DNA of 64,000 nt. Source: Streptomyces celluloflavus (GTDB taxonomy: Bacteria; Actinomycetota; Actinomycetes; Streptomycetales; Streptomycetaceae). A model generated the notes under the pieces. That model had not been told where the DNA came from and made no database searches. It saw only the letters and a program-made list of their open reading frames with translations. The stretch lies in contig JOEL01000005.1 in NCBI GenBank assembly GCA_000720995.1, forward strand, positions 62,001 through 126,000, in the 5' to 3' direction. The translations under genes were made by a program, and so were the position numbers. Of this stretch, positions 1 to 9,633 are shown in pieces; the stretch's first letter is position 1, and the number at the start of each line of letters is the position of its first letter.

Positions 1-548
1 TTGTTTGTGAACTCCACATGACCTGCTGGCGCTACCGGCTGTTCACGGGTCGATACATCGAACGCTTCGACGGTACCCCCTGTCCGCCGCCCGATCAATC
101 GCTTCCCCGGTTGAATGGTGCGCAACCACCGTTATACGAAGCGTAGTTGGGCGATTACCCATGTGGATCTTGACTCGTCGGGTCCCGTATGGGGAGGATT
201 GGCGAGGCCATGCACCTGACGAGCTCCGAATAGACCGACCGGCCACGGCACACGGCAACGAGCCGAAGCCGGCCGGACCGAAGATTCGACCGAAGAGCCG
301 ACCGAAGGAATAGACGGACAGCGGTGCGGTGTTACACCGCAAATTCATCCGTCGGCGTATCCGAGAACAGACGAGTCGCTGATCATTGATACGGGCACCG
401 CGCGGCAGCAAGCGGGCACCGAAAATGGGGGGTGCGATGTCATGAACGAGAGTCCGGGCGCATTACCAATACGACGTCGTCATGATGTCGAGCACCTGGG
501 GAACCCCCGCACCGTCGCCGGGTTCCCGCCCCGGGGGGAATCCCCCCG
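1..548. other. Leading intergenic stretch
   Basis: I see no convincing gene here. The open frames on either strand lack family signals and ribosome sites. The base composition is less GC-rich than the operon that follows, as expected for a regulatory region. The promoter of the catechol operon presumably lies here, but I could not settle on a -35/-10 pair. A G-rich run with a C-rich run just before 549 could form a small hairpin over the ribosome site. Confidence 0.5.
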
Positions 549-2027
549 ATGACACAAGGTACCGAGACGGCCGGAAAAGACCGCCAGGTCCGCCACCTCA
601 TCGGCGGCCGGGCCGCCGACTCCACGGGCGACGAGACCTTCGAGACCAGGAACCCGCACGACAACTCGGTGATCGGCACGGTCACCCGGGGCACCGCCGC
701 CGACGCCGAACGGGCGATCACCTCGGCGCGCAAGGCGTTCGACGAGGGCCCGTGGCCCAAGATGACACCACGCGAGAGGCGCACCGTCCTGCACGACGTG
801 GCCGACGCCGTGGACGCCCACCGCGAGGAACTCGCCCAGCTGGAGACCGCCGACAGCGGCAAACTCCTCCACCAGGCACTGCACGGCGAGATGCCACGGG
901 TGGCCCAGAACCTCCGCTTCTTCGCCGACTACGCCGCCATGGCCGGCAACGAGGCGTACCCGGACGGCGCGACCCTCAGCTACACCCTCTACCCGCCCGC
1001 CGGCGTCGTCTCCGCGATCAGCCCGTGGAACGCCCCGCTGATGCTGGCCACCTGGAAGGTCGCCCCGGCGCTGGCGTTCGGCAACACGGTGGTGCTCAAG
1101 CCCGCACCGCAGACGCCGCTCACCGCCACCCGGTTCGGCGAACTGGCCACCGCCGCCGGCCTGCCCGACGGCGTCCTCAACATCGTCCACGGCTTCGGCG
1201 GTGACGAAGTGGCCGGCCCGCTGACCGGCGACCCGCGCGTGGACCGCATCACCTTCACCGGCTCCAGCGCCACCGGGGCCCGGATCATGGCGTCCGCCGC
1301 CGCCCACCTGACCCCGGTCTCCGCCGAGATGGGCGGCAAATCGGCCAACATCGTCTTCGACGACGCCGATCTGGACGTCGCGGTACCCGAATCGATCAGA
1401 GCGATCTTCGCCGGCTCCGGCCAGATGTGCTTCGCCGGATCGCGGCTCTTCGTCCAGCGCGGAATCCTCCCCGCATTCCTGGAACGCTTCACCGCGGAAG
1501 CCGAACGCATCACCGTCGGCGACCCGAAGAACCAGGAAACCGCCATGGGCCCGCTCATCGAACAGCGGCACCTGGACAAGGTGCACGGCTACGTCGAACT
1601 CGCCCGCAGCGAAGGCGGCTCGGTCCTCACCGGCGGCTCGCCCCTGACCACCGGCGGCCTGGAACGCGGTTTCTACTACCCGCCCACCATCATCACCGGG
1701 CTGGCCAACGAATCCCGCACCGCCCAGGAAGAGATCTTCGGCCCGGTGGAAACGGTCATTCCCTTCGACACCGAGCAGGAAGCCCTGCACCTGGCGAATT
1801 CCAGCCCGTACGGACTGGGCGGAATCCTGTTCACCACCGATCTCGACCGGGCCCACCGGATGGCAGCCGCCTGGCAGGCGGGCACGGTATGGGTGAACTG
1901 TTTCTTCGAGCGCGATCTGCGCCTGCCGTTCGGCGGCCAGGGCATCAGCGGAATCGGCCGGGAAGGCGGACAGCACTCCCGCGAGTTCTTCACCGAACCC
2001 CGCGCCGTGATGCTCCGCCTTCGCTGA
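549..2027 (+). CDS. Aldehyde dehydrogenase, probable 2-hydroxymuconic semialdehyde dehydrogenase
   Basis: This is a 492-residue NAD(P)-dependent aldehyde dehydrogenase of usual family length. The oxyanion Asn161 follows PW, the cofactor-binding Lys184 sits in VVLKP, FTGSS lies near 236-240, the general base is Glu260 in AEMGGK, and the catalytic Cys294 is in GQMCF. Dehydrogenases of this type oxidise the ring-cleavage product of catechol to 2-hydroxymuconate (4-oxalocrotonate). The next four genes are the other steps of that branch, which supports the assignment. Context alone cannot exclude 2-aminomuconate semialdehyde as the substrate. It is the first gene of the operon, 48 bp before the hydratase. 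Confidence 0.85.
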   Translation: MTQGTETAGKDRQVRHLIGGRAADSTGDETFETRNPHDNSVIGTVTRGTAADAERAITSARKAFDEGPWPKMTPRERRTVLHDVADAVDAHREELAQLETADSGKLLHQALHGEMPRVAQNLRFFADYAAMAGNEAYPDGATLSYTLYPPAGVVSAISPWNAPLMLATWKVAPALAFGNTVVLKPAPQTPLTATRFGELATAAGLPDGVLNIVHGFGGDEVAGPLTGDPRVDRITFTGSSATGARIMASAAAHLTPVSAEMGGKSANIVFDDADLDVAVPESIRAIFAGSGQMCFAGSRLFVQRGILPAFLERFTAEAERITVGDPKNQETAMGPLIEQRHLDKVHGYVELARSEGGSVLTGGSPLTTGGLERGFYYPPTIITGLANESRTAQEEIFGPVETVIPFDTEQEALHLANSSPYGLGGILFTTDLDRAHRMAAAWQAGTVWVNCFFERDLRLPFGGQGISGIGREGGQHSREFFTEPRAVMLRLR

Positions 2028-2075
2028 CACAGTGCCGAAACCGGTGCCGACGACCGTATTCGTGGAAGAGACCGC

Positions 2076-2870
2076 ATGAACCCAGAAGTCCTGCGAGAAA
2101 CGGCCACCAACCTGATCGGCGCCTACCGGACCGGAAAAGCAATCCGGTCGATCAGGCAGCACGACACCGAACCGGCACTGCCGGACGCATACGAAATCCA
2201 GCGGGAACAACTGAACCGCTGGAGCGCGGACGGCGAAAGCATCCGGGGATTCAAAGTGGGCCTGGCCTCCGTCCCCGCACAGAAAGCCCTGGACGCGACC
2301 CAGCCCATTCTCGGCCGGCTGACCGGCCGAATGATCCACCCCGAACACCAGCCCCTCGACACAAAAGAATTCATCCGGCCCCGCATCGAACCGGCACTGG
2401 CCTTCGTCCTCCGCGATGCGCTGCGCGGACCGGGCGTCAACGCGGCGGACGCGATCCGCGCGGTGGACTTCGTCCTGCCCGCCCTGGAGATCAGCGATTC
2501 ACGCATCCAGGACGGGCCCGCCAACGCCGCCGAAATGGCCGCGGACAACGCCGGCTGCGGCGGCGTGGTCCTGGGCGGCCACCCGGTGCACCTGCCGGCG
2601 GCCGACCTGCGCCTGTGCGGCTGCGTGCTGTACCGCAACGGGGAGGTCGCCGCGACCGGCGCCGGCGGCATGGCACTGGGCTCGCCCCTCAACGCACTGG
2701 TCTGGGCGGCGAACGCCGCACCCGCCCACGGCACACCGGGATCCGCCCTCGAACCCGGACACCTGGTGATCGTCCCCTCCCTCACCACGGCCGTCACCGC
2801 GGAGCCCGGCGACACCGTGACCACCACCATCGCGGGAGTGGGCAGCGTGACGGCCGTGCTGTCGCGTTGA
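2076..2870 (+). CDS. 2-oxopent-4-enoate hydratase (MhpD/XylJ family)
   Basis: This 264-residue protein belongs to the hydratase/decarboxylase family of meta-cleavage pathways (fumarylacetoacetase-like fold). The block GFKVGLAS near residue 65, the acidic IEPALAF region and the metal-site segment EISDSRI near residue 145 are characteristic. The hydratase adds water to 2-oxopent-4-enoate to give 4-hydroxy-2-oxovalerate. I call this copy the hydratase and the next gene the decarboxylase because the next one carries GVKLGLTSRAK, typical of XylI/DmpH. The two functions are hard to separate by motif alone. The purine-rich GGAAGAG before the ATG supports the start. Confidence 0.75.
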   Translation: MNPEVLRETATNLIGAYRTGKAIRSIRQHDTEPALPDAYEIQREQLNRWSADGESIRGFKVGLASVPAQKALDATQPILGRLTGRMIHPEHQPLDTKEFIRPRIEPALAFVLRDALRGPGVNAADAIRAVDFVLPALEISDSRIQDGPANAAEMAADNAGCGGVVLGGHPVHLPAADLRLCGCVLYRNGEVAATGAGGMALGSPLNALVWAANAAPAHGTPGSALEPGHLVIVPSLTTAVTAEPGDTVTTTIAGVGSVTAVLSR

Positions 2871-2949
2871 CCCGCACACCCACCCCGCACCCCGCCCGCC
2901 CGGCCCGTTCCCGTCCCTTCCGTCCCTGCCCGAGGAGGCGGCACCACCC

Positions 2950-3771
2950 ATGACCGAGGCACTGGAAATCCGCTCCGGCGACGTCCGGCGCGCCGCCGAG
3001 GTCCTCCTGGAGGCCGAACGCTCGGTCACCGCCCGCGGACCCATCACCGCACAGTGGCCCGACCTCGACCTGCACACCGCCTACACCGTGCAGTACGAGG
3101 CCCTGCAACAGCGCCTGCACCGCGGCGAAACCCTCATCGGCGTGAAACTCGGCCTCACCTCACGCGCCAAGCAGATCCGGATGGGCATCGACTCGCCCTC
3201 ACTGGCCTGGCTGACCGACGCCATGGTGCTGCCCGCCGGCGTCCCCCTGCCCCGCGAAAAGCTCATCCACCCCCGGGCCGAACCGGAGATCGTCTTCGTC
3301 ATGGGGGAGCGGCTGGCCGGCCCCGGCGTCACCGCCGCGACCGCGCTCGCCGCCGTCGAGTGCGTCTACGGCGGCGTCGAAATCATCGACAGCCGCTACC
3401 GCGACTTCAAGTTCACCCTCGCCGACGCGGTCGCCGACAACAGCTCCTCCGGACTCTTCGTCCTCGGCCCCGTCGGCCGCTCCCCGGACGGTATGGACCT
3501 GTTGCACGAGGCGTGCCTGCTGGAAGTCGACGGGCAGATCACCGACTCCGCCACCGGCGCCGCCGTACAGGGCCACCCCGCCGAGGCACTCGCCCTCGCC
3601 GCCAACTCCCTGGGCGCCCGCGGACTGGCCATCGAAGCCGGCGCCGTCGTCCTGACCGGCGGCATGACCGACGCCGTCCACGTCCGGCCGGGCGCACGCG
3701 TCGCGGCGCACTTCTCCACCCTCGGCACCGTCACCATCGCGGGAGGCACAGCATGCCGTTCATCGACGTGA
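2950..3771 (+). CDS. 4-oxalocrotonate decarboxylase (XylI/DmpH family)
   Basis: This is a 273-residue paralogue of the preceding hydratase. It has GVKLGLTSRAKQ near residue 62, the acidic EPEIVFVM strand and the EIIDSRYRDFKF metal-site block. This enzyme normally decarboxylates 2-oxo-3-hexenedioate to 2-oxopent-4-enoate and works in complex with the hydratase, so two adjacent paralogues make sense. A strong GAGGAGG lies about 10 bp before the ATG. Its 3' end overlaps the tautomerase gene by 19 bp, so translation of the two is probably coupled. Confidence 0.78.
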   Translation: MTEALEIRSGDVRRAAEVLLEAERSVTARGPITAQWPDLDLHTAYTVQYEALQQRLHRGETLIGVKLGLTSRAKQIRMGIDSPSLAWLTDAMVLPAGVPLPREKLIHPRAEPEIVFVMGERLAGPGVTAATALAAVECVYGGVEIIDSRYRDFKFTLADAVADNSSSGLFVLGPVGRSPDGMDLLHEACLLEVDGQITDSATGAAVQGHPAEALALAANSLGARGLAIEAGAVVLTGGMTDAVHVRPGARVAAHFSTLGTVTIAGGTACRSST

Positions 3772-3962
3772 CCCTCGGCACCGGCCGCACCCCCGAACAG
3801 GTCCGCGCCCTGATCCACGAACTCACCCAGGCCGCACACCGCACCGTCGGCGCACCCCTGTCCAGCATCCGGGTCGTCATCCGCGAGGTCGAGCCCGCGC
3901 ACTGGGCGGCGGGCGACGTGACCACCGAAGAACGCAACGCCCGGCCGGCATCGGAGCACTAG
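3753..3962 (+). CDS. 4-oxalocrotonate tautomerase
   Basis: This is a 69-residue tautomerase, the usual short length. After removal of Met the protein begins with Pro1, the catalytic base. Arg11 and Arg39 of the mature protein match the two active-site arginines of the family, and Trp50 occupies the place of the conserved hydrophobic Phe50. It converts 2-hydroxymuconate to 2-oxo-3-hexenedioate for the decarboxylase encoded just upstream. The ATG at 3753 is the only sensible start, because it puts proline second; it lies inside the end of the preceding gene. Confidence 0.9.
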   Translation: MPFIDVTLGTGRTPEQVRALIHELTQAAHRTVGAPLSSIRVVIREVEPAHWAAGDVTTEERNARPASEH

Positions 3963-4119
3963 AGACACCGCCGAAGCAGCACCCGCCCGCACCGACCGCG
4001 ACGCCCCCGGGCGCCGCGGCCGACCGGCCTGCCACGACACACCCGGGGCCCGTCCTGCCGTCGCCGGCCACCGGGCCGGCCCACCCACCGCTCGCATCGC
4101 GCGAGGAAGGCACAGACAC

Positions 4120-5103
4120 ATGACCGAGGAACGCTACCGCCACGAGATCGCCCACCTCGCCCGCGTGGAGCTGCACACGCCGAACCCGGACGGCACGCTC
4201 TGGTTCTTCAAGGACCTGCTGGGCATGTACGAGACCAAGCGCGAGGGCCAGTCGGTCTACCTGCGCGGCTACGAGGACCCGTACCAGTGGAGCCTGAAGG
4301 TCACCGAGGGCCCCGAGGCCCGCATGGACCACGCCGCGCTGCGCACCTCCTCCCCGGAGGCCCTGGAGCGCCGCATCGCGTCCCTGCGCGAGGGGAACCT
4401 GGACGGCGCGTGGAGCGACGGCGAGTTCGGCTACGGCAAGACGTATGAGTTCGACACCCCCGACGGCCACAAGATGGCCCTGCTGTGGGAGGTCGAGAAG
4501 TACCAGGCCCCGCCCCAGCTGCAGAGCAAGATCCTCAGCCGGGCGTCGAAGAAGCCGCTGCAGGGCCTGCCGGTCAAGCGGATCGACCATCTCAACCTGC
4601 TGGCCCGCGAGGTGACACCGGTCAAGGAGTCCTTCGAACGGCACCTGGGCATGAAGACCCACGAACGGGTCGTCGACGGCGACATCGAGACCGGCGCCTG
4701 GATGAGCAGCTCCCTCCTCAGCCACGACGTCGCGGTCATGCGTGACGCCCGCGGCGCCCGCGGCCGCCTGCACCACGTCGCCTTCTACTACGGCGTCCAG
4801 CAGCACACCATCGACGCGGCCGAGATGTTCCGCGATTACGGCATCCCCATCGAGGCGGGACCGGACCGCCACGGCATCACCCAGAGCTCCTTCCTGTACG
4901 TCTTCGAACCGGGCGGCAACCGGATCGAGCTCTTCGGCGACCCGGGATTCCTCGTGCTCGAACCCGACTTCGAGACCCGCACCTGGACCATGGACCAGAT
5001 AGACACCGGAACCGCCATCGGCGGCACCAACCTGCCCGCGGAGACCTACTTCACCTACGGCACACCGCCCATCGAGCCGATCCCGGACATCGTCCGCCGG
5101 TAG
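4120..5103 (+). CDS. Catechol 2,3-dioxygenase (extradiol, VOC fold)
   Basis: This is a 327-residue two-domain type I extradiol dioxygenase. The iron ligands can be placed as His157 (RIDHLN), His219 (LHHVAF) and Glu270 (GNRIELF). His202, His251 and Tyr260 fall where the family has its second-sphere acid/base residues. The GNRIELFG block is the family signature. It cleaves catechol next to its hydroxyls to give 2-hydroxymuconic semialdehyde, the substrate of the dehydrogenase at 549. An AGGAAGG ribosome site precedes the ATG after a 157-bp gap. 2-Aminophenol or a substituted catechol remains possible. Confidence 0.88.
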   Translation: MTEERYRHEIAHLARVELHTPNPDGTLWFFKDLLGMYETKREGQSVYLRGYEDPYQWSLKVTEGPEARMDHAALRTSSPEALERRIASLREGNLDGAWSDGEFGYGKTYEFDTPDGHKMALLWEVEKYQAPPQLQSKILSRASKKPLQGLPVKRIDHLNLLAREVTPVKESFERHLGMKTHERVVDGDIETGAWMSSSLLSHDVAVMRDARGARGRLHHVAFYYGVQQHTIDAAEMFRDYGIPIEAGPDRHGITQSSFLYVFEPGGNRIELFGDPGFLVLEPDFETRTWTMDQIDTGTAIGGTNLPAETYFTYGTPPIEPIPDIVRR

Positions 5104-5312
5104 CGGCCACCACCGCACCCGCCACCCGTACGCGGGGCCGCCGCCCACCGGCCCCGCGACCGGCCGCACCCGGACCGGGCCGCCGCACCACGGCCGGACG
5201 CCCGCCCGGCCGCGCACCCGCGCCCGCCCACCCGCCCACCCGCGCAGCACCCCGGCACGCCGTCCCGCACGACCGGGACGGCCGAGCGCCGCCGGCCAGG
5301 AAGGCACCGCCC

Positions 5313-6563
5313 GTGACCACACCCGCCGTTGAGCCCCGCATCGCCCCCCTGGAGGCGAAGCGTGCCCGCCGGGCGTTCTACGGCCCCGCCTTCGTCGCCG
5401 CGGTGGCCTACGTGGACCCCGGGAACTTCGCGACGAACTTCCAGGCGGGCGCCAAGTTCGGCTACCTGCTGGTGTGGGTGCTCGTGGCCGCGAACCTGGT
5501 CGCGGTGTTCGTCCAGTACCTCTCCGCCAAGATCGGCCTGGCCGCGGGGGAGGACCTGCCGACCCTGTGCCGCCGCACCTTCCCCCGCTCGGTGACCCGG
5601 GTCCTCTGGGTCCAGGCCGAACTCGTCGCCATGGCCACCGACCTGGCCGAGTTCGTCGGCGCCGCCGTCGGCCTCAACCTCCTGTTCGGCGTACCGCTCT
5701 TCCCCGCCGGACTGGCCACCGCCGCCGTCAGCTTCGCCGTCCTTGCCCTCCAGCGCCGCGGCTACCGCCCCTTCGAACTCGTCACGACCTTCCTGCTGAC
5801 CCTGGTCGCCTTCGGCTTCCTCTACCAACTGTGCGCCGTCGGCGGGCAGTCGGCCACCGGCCTCGCGGCCGGCATGGTGCCCCGCCTCGCCGGAACCGAA
5901 TCCCTCACCCTGTCCGTCGGCATCATCGGCGCCACGGTCATGCCCCACGTGATCTACCTGCACTCCGCGCTCACCGCCCAGCGCACCACCCCCAAAAGCC
6001 CCACCGCCCAGCGGGCCGCGCTGCGCGGCCTGCGCACCGACTGCGCCACCGGACTCGGCCTGGCCGGCCTGATCAACCTCGCCATGCTCTGCGTCGCCGT
6101 CGCCCTCTTCCACCGCTCCGGAAGCGACTACGACGGAACCCTCCAGGCCGCCCACGACGGCCTCGGCCACACCGTCGGCGGCCTGGCCGCCCTGGCCTTC
6201 GCCGTCGCACTGCTCGCCGCCGGCCTGTCGTCCTCCGGCGTGGGCACCTACGCCGGGCAGATCGTCATGCAGGGCTTCATCCGCCGCCGCATCCCCCTGC
6301 TGCTGCGCCGTGGCCTGACCATGGCGCCCGCCCTCATCGTGCTGGGCACCGGCGTCTCCCCGGACTCCGCCCTGATCCTCTCCCAGGTCGTCCTGTCCTT
6401 CGGGATCCCCTTCGCCCTTGTCCCGCTCGTGGTGCTCACCCGCCGCCGCGACGTGATGGGAAACCTCGCCAACAAGCCCCTCACCACCGGGGCCGGCGTG
6501 ATCGTGGCCATCTTGATCTCCGGCCTCAACCTCTATCTGCTCGGCCAGATCTTCACCGGCTGA
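5313..6563 (+). CDS. Nramp-family divalent metal transporter
   Basis: This is a 416-residue integral membrane protein with about 11 hydrophobic segments. The family metal-site motifs are visible: D35-P-G-N38 in the first membrane helix and M210-P-H212 in the sixth, plus the conserved ATDLAEF stretch near 108-114. Nramp proteins import Mn(II) or Fe(II) with protons. It starts with GTG behind AGGAAGG, 209 bp after the dioxygenase and in the same direction. It may be cotranscribed and supply iron to that enzyme, which is inference. The stop codon lies inside a 9-bp tandem repeat. Confidence 0.88.
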   Translation: MTTPAVEPRIAPLEAKRARRAFYGPAFVAAVAYVDPGNFATNFQAGAKFGYLLVWVLVAANLVAVFVQYLSAKIGLAAGEDLPTLCRRTFPRSVTRVLWVQAELVAMATDLAEFVGAAVGLNLLFGVPLFPAGLATAAVSFAVLALQRRGYRPFELVTTFLLTLVAFGFLYQLCAVGGQSATGLAAGMVPRLAGTESLTLSVGIIGATVMPHVIYLHSALTAQRTTPKSPTAQRAALRGLRTDCATGLGLAGLINLAMLCVAVALFHRSGSDYDGTLQAAHDGLGHTVGGLAALAFAVALLAAGLSSSGVGTYAGQIVMQGFIRRRIPLLLRRGLTMAPALIVLGTGVSPDSALILSQVVLSFGIPFALVPLVVLTRRRDVMGNLANKPLTTGAGVIVAILISGLNLYLLGQIFTG

Positions 6564-6600
6564 TCCGGCTGATCCGGCTGATCCGGCTGGTCCGACTGAC
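6556..6600. repeat. 9-bp tandem repeat over the Nramp stop codon
   Basis: Five head-to-tail copies of CCGGCTGAT, the last two with changes, run through the end of the Nramp gene. The first copy supplies the stop codon, so changes in copy number would not alter the protein. Confidence 0.85.
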
Positions 6601-6671
6601 GTCCCGTTTCCCGGGGAGCGCGCCCGGTGCGCCGCGCGGCCGTCACCCGCGCCTCCCGGCGGCCGGAACGC

Positions 6672-6708
6672 GGAAGGTCCCCGTACTCACCAAGTACGGG
6701 GACCTTCC
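6672..6708. terminator. Bidirectional hairpin terminator
   Basis: The arms GGAAGGTCCCCGTACT and AGTACGGGGACCTTCC are perfectly complementary (16 bp) around a 5-base loop. The hairpin lies between the Nramp gene and the oppositely oriented HAD gene and probably ends transcription from both sides. Confidence 0.9.
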
Positions 6709-6868
6709 TTGTGGAGCGCCCGGCAGGCCTTGCACCTGCATCTCCCGCCGGCAGGCGGACATCTTTCCTTGGACCACAGACGCGTGACTCCCGCGACGTG
6801 CGCCGGAGTGACGTACATGATCATACAGGGTCCGACGGGCACCGGTGCCCACCCCGGGCCGCGGCCCG

Positions 6869-7564
6869 TCAGGGGGAGCGGACCAGGTCGTCGAGGGCGC
6901 TCACCACACCGCGGTCGGCATCTTGCAGCCAGTGCGCCGGAGTCGGCCCGCCGCAGTAGCCGACCACCGGCATCCGCGCCGCGAGCGCGGCCCGCACACC
7001 CGCCGGACTGTCCTCGACCACCAGGCATTCCCCAGGACCGCGGCCACAGCGCTCGGCGGCGTACCGGAAGAGGTCGGGGGCGGGCTTGCCGCGCGGCACG
7101 TCGTCCGCGCTGAACACCCGGCCCGCGAACCGCTCCCACAGCCCCACCGCGGTCAGCGAGTGCCGGATACGCGCATGGCTGCCGCTGGACGCCACGCAGT
7201 ACGCGAGCCCGCGGTCCTCCAAAGCGCCGAGCAGCCGCCGCACGCCGGGCATGGTGCGCGGCGCGGCCGCGAAGGCGTCCCGTACCCGCGTGCGGTACCG
7301 CGCCAGCCACTCCTGGCCCACCTCCACCGTGGCGTGCGCGCGCACCTCGGACAGCAGAAAGGACTCCGTGGTGCCGAGGAAACGCTCGCGCACCTCCCCG
7401 GCGGTCAGGTGCCAGCCCACCTCGGCCGCCATGGCGGCGACCACCGCGGGCCCGGTCCGCTCCGTGTCGACGAGCACCCCGTCGCAGTCGAGGACGACCA
7501 GCGACACGCCCGCCAGCACATCCCGCCCGCACCCCGAACTGGCCTGCCCAGCACCGGAGTTCAC
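6869..7564 (-). CDS. HAD-family phosphatase (beta-phosphoglucomutase/phosphoglycolate phosphatase type)
   Basis: This is a 231-residue HAD hydrolase with all four motifs. D26-C-D28 gives the nucleophile and the acid, SSGS is motif II, GKPAPD carries the motif III lysine, and VVEDSPAG is motif IV. A helical cap follows motif I (DTERTG), as in subfamily IA enzymes acting on small sugar phosphates. The GTG start overlaps the transketolase stop by 4 bp, so it is translated from the same message. With the PTS across the divergent promoter, a pentose- or pentitol-phosphate is a reasonable but unproven substrate. Confidence 0.85.
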   Translation of the reverse strand: MNSGAGQASSGCGRDVLAGVSLVVLDCDGVLVDTERTGPAVVAAMAAEVGWHLTAGEVRERFLGTTESFLLSEVRAHATVEVGQEWLARYRTRVRDAFAAAPRTMPGVRRLLGALEDRGLAYCVASSGSHARIRHSLTAVGLWERFAGRVFSADDVPRGKPAPDLFRYAAERCGRGPGECLVVEDSPAGVRAALAARMPVVGYCGGPTPAHWLQDADRGVVSALDDLVRSP

Positions 7565-9633
7565 TGCCGGGCCGTCGCGGCGAGGGAGTCCTCGGCCGCC
7601 CGCAGCACGGCCGCCTCGGTCATGCCCGTCTCCCGCAGCGCGTCACCGGCGGGGGCGGAGAGGCCGAACGTGTCGACGGTGACGGTCCGGCCCGACTCGC
7701 CGAGCAGATCGTGCCAGCCGAAGGAGGCGGCGGCCTCGATCACGACCCGGGCCCGCACCGAGGGCGGCAGCACCGCCTCCCGGTAGGAAACGTCCTGCCG
7801 CAGGAACCACTCCTTGCAGGGGACGGAGACCACCCGCGCCGTCACCCCCCGCCCGGCCAGCGTCCGCTGCGCGGCCAGCGCCAGCGCGACCTCACTGCCA
7901 CTGGCCAGCAAGAGCACGTCCGGCCGCCCATCGCATTCCCCCACGACGTAGGCACCGCGCGCCACTCCGGCCCGCACCGCTTCCGCCGCCATGGGCAGTA
8001 CCGGCAGCGGCTGCCGGGCCAGCGCGAGCCCGACCGGGCCCGTCGCGTCCAGCGCGGCCAGCCACGCCGCCGCCGTCTCCCGGGCGTCCGCGGGCCGCAC
8101 CACGGCCAGGCCCGGCATCGCCCGCAGCGCGGCCAGCTGCTCGACCGGCTGGTGCGTGGGCCCGTCCGCGCCGAGCGCCACCGAGTCGTGCGACCACACA
8201 TGCACCACGGGCAGGCCCATCAGCGCGGCCAGGCGCAGCGCGGGCCGCTGGTAGTCGCTGAAGACCAGGAACGTGCCGCCGAACGGACGGTCGTAGCCGA
8301 CCAGCGCGATGCCGTTCATCGCCGCGGCCATGGCGTGCTCCCGCACCCCCCAGTGGATGTTGCGCCCCAACGGCCCGCCCGGCGCCGCGGGCAGGAAGGA
8401 ACCACCGCCCTTGATCGTCGTACGGTTGCTGTCCCCGAGGTCGGCCGAGCCGCCCCACAGCTGGGGCAGCCGGGCGGCCAGCGCCTGGATGACCTGTCCG
8501 GAGGCATCGCGCGGAGCAATCGACTCGCCCGCCTCGAACACCGGCAGGACATCGGCCACCTCCGCGCCGCGGACCCGGGCGACGGCGTCGGCCCGCTCCT
8601 TGACGGCGGCGGGCAGCTCCCGCTCCCAGGCGGCCAGCGCCGCGTCCCACTCCCGGTGCAGCGCCGCCCCCCGCTCCCGGGCGGCCCGGGTGTGGGCGAG
8701 GACCTCCGGCGCGACGGCGAACGTCTCGCCCGCGTCGAGGCCGAGCGCCTGCTTGGTGAGCCGGACCTCCGCCGCGCCCAGCGGCGCGCCGTGCGCGGCG
8801 GGGGTGTTGACGGCGTGCGGGGCGGGCCACGCCAGCTGGGAGGTGAGGACGATCAGGCTCGGCCGGTCCCGCTCCCGGCGGGCGGCATCCAGCGCGGCGT
8901 CCAGCGCGGCCGTGTCGATGTCGCCGTCCGCGCCCAGGCCCACCGTCCGTACCGACCAGCCCTGCGCCGCGAACCGCGCACCGGTCTCCTCACGGGTGGA
9001 CAGATCGCAGCTCCCCTCGATCTGGATGCCGTTGTCGTCCCAGACGACCACGAGGTTGCCCAGCTCATGGCGGCCGGCCAGGGCCCCCGCCTCGTAGGAG
9101 AGGCCCTCCTGGAGGTCGCCGTCCGAGCACAGCACCCACACCGTCCGCGGCGGCAGCGGCAGTTCACCGCCGCCCGCCCGCTGCCGGGCCTCGTCGCGCC
9201 GCAGCGCCATGGCCATACCGACAGCGGTGGCCACCCCCTGGCCCAGCGGCCCCGTCGTCATCTCCACGCCCGCGGTGTGCCGGTACTCGGGATGCCCGGG
9301 GGTCCGGGAACCCAGGCGCCGGAAGTTCCGCAGATCCTCAAGGGACAGGTCGTAGCCGGTCAGGAAGAGCTGGGTGTACAGCAGGATGCTCGCGTGGCCG
9401 CAGGACAGCACGAACCGGTCACGCCCCTCCCAGGACGGATCGGCCGGATCGTGGCGCAGATGGCGCTGGAAGAGCCGGTGCGCCACCGGAGCCAGCGCGA
9501 GCGCCGTGCCCGGATGACCGGAACCCGCGGCTTCGACGGCGTCCAGGGCGAGTCCCCGAGCGGTGGCGATGGCCCGCCGGTCGGCCCGGCCCAGGGCGCC
9601 GGCCGGGGCGGAGCGGTGCGATGCGGTGGACAA
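7561..9633 (-). CDS. tkt: Transketolase
   Basis: This is a full-length 690-residue thiamine-diphosphate transketolase. The N-terminal domain has GHPG, GPLGQG and the cofactor motif GDLQEG. The middle domain has the GVREH segment with the catalytic glutamate, and a C-terminal domain follows. I chose the TTG at 9633 because AAGGAG lies six bases before it; an in-frame ATG at 9669 has no such site. It transfers two-carbon units between sugar phosphates. Its place beside a PTS suggests a catabolic isozyme for an incoming C5 or C6 sugar acid or polyol, additional to a housekeeping copy elsewhere (inference). Confidence 0.9.
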   Translation of the reverse strand: MSTASHRSAPAGALGRADRRAIATARGLALDAVEAAGSGHPGTALALAPVAHRLFQRHLRHDPADPSWEGRDRFVLSCGHASILLYTQLFLTGYDLSLEDLRNFRRLGSRTPGHPEYRHTAGVEMTTGPLGQGVATAVGMAMALRRDEARQRAGGGELPLPPRTVWVLCSDGDLQEGLSYEAGALAGRHELGNLVVVWDDNGIQIEGSCDLSTREETGARFAAQGWSVRTVGLGADGDIDTAALDAALDAARRERDRPSLIVLTSQLAWPAPHAVNTPAAHGAPLGAAEVRLTKQALGLDAGETFAVAPEVLAHTRAARERGAALHREWDAALAAWERELPAAVKERADAVARVRGAEVADVLPVFEAGESIAPRDASGQVIQALAARLPQLWGGSADLGDSNRTTIKGGGSFLPAAPGGPLGRNIHWGVREHAMAAAMNGIALVGYDRPFGGTFLVFSDYQRPALRLAALMGLPVVHVWSHDSVALGADGPTHQPVEQLAALRAMPGLAVVRPADARETAAAWLAALDATGPVGLALARQPLPVLPMAAEAVRAGVARGAYVVGECDGRPDVLLLASGSEVALALAAQRTLAGRGVTARVVSVPCKEWFLRQDVSYREAVLPPSVRARVVIEAAASFGWHDLLGESGRTVTVDTFGLSAPAGDALRETGMTEAAVLRAAEDSLAATARQ

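Noticed and set aside
480..2348. Long open frames on the strand opposite the catechol operon
   Set aside because: They mirror real genes in high-GC DNA, lack family motifs and have Gly/Arg/Ala-biased composition. The same applies to long antisense frames over the transketolase, sugar-transport and debranching-type genes.
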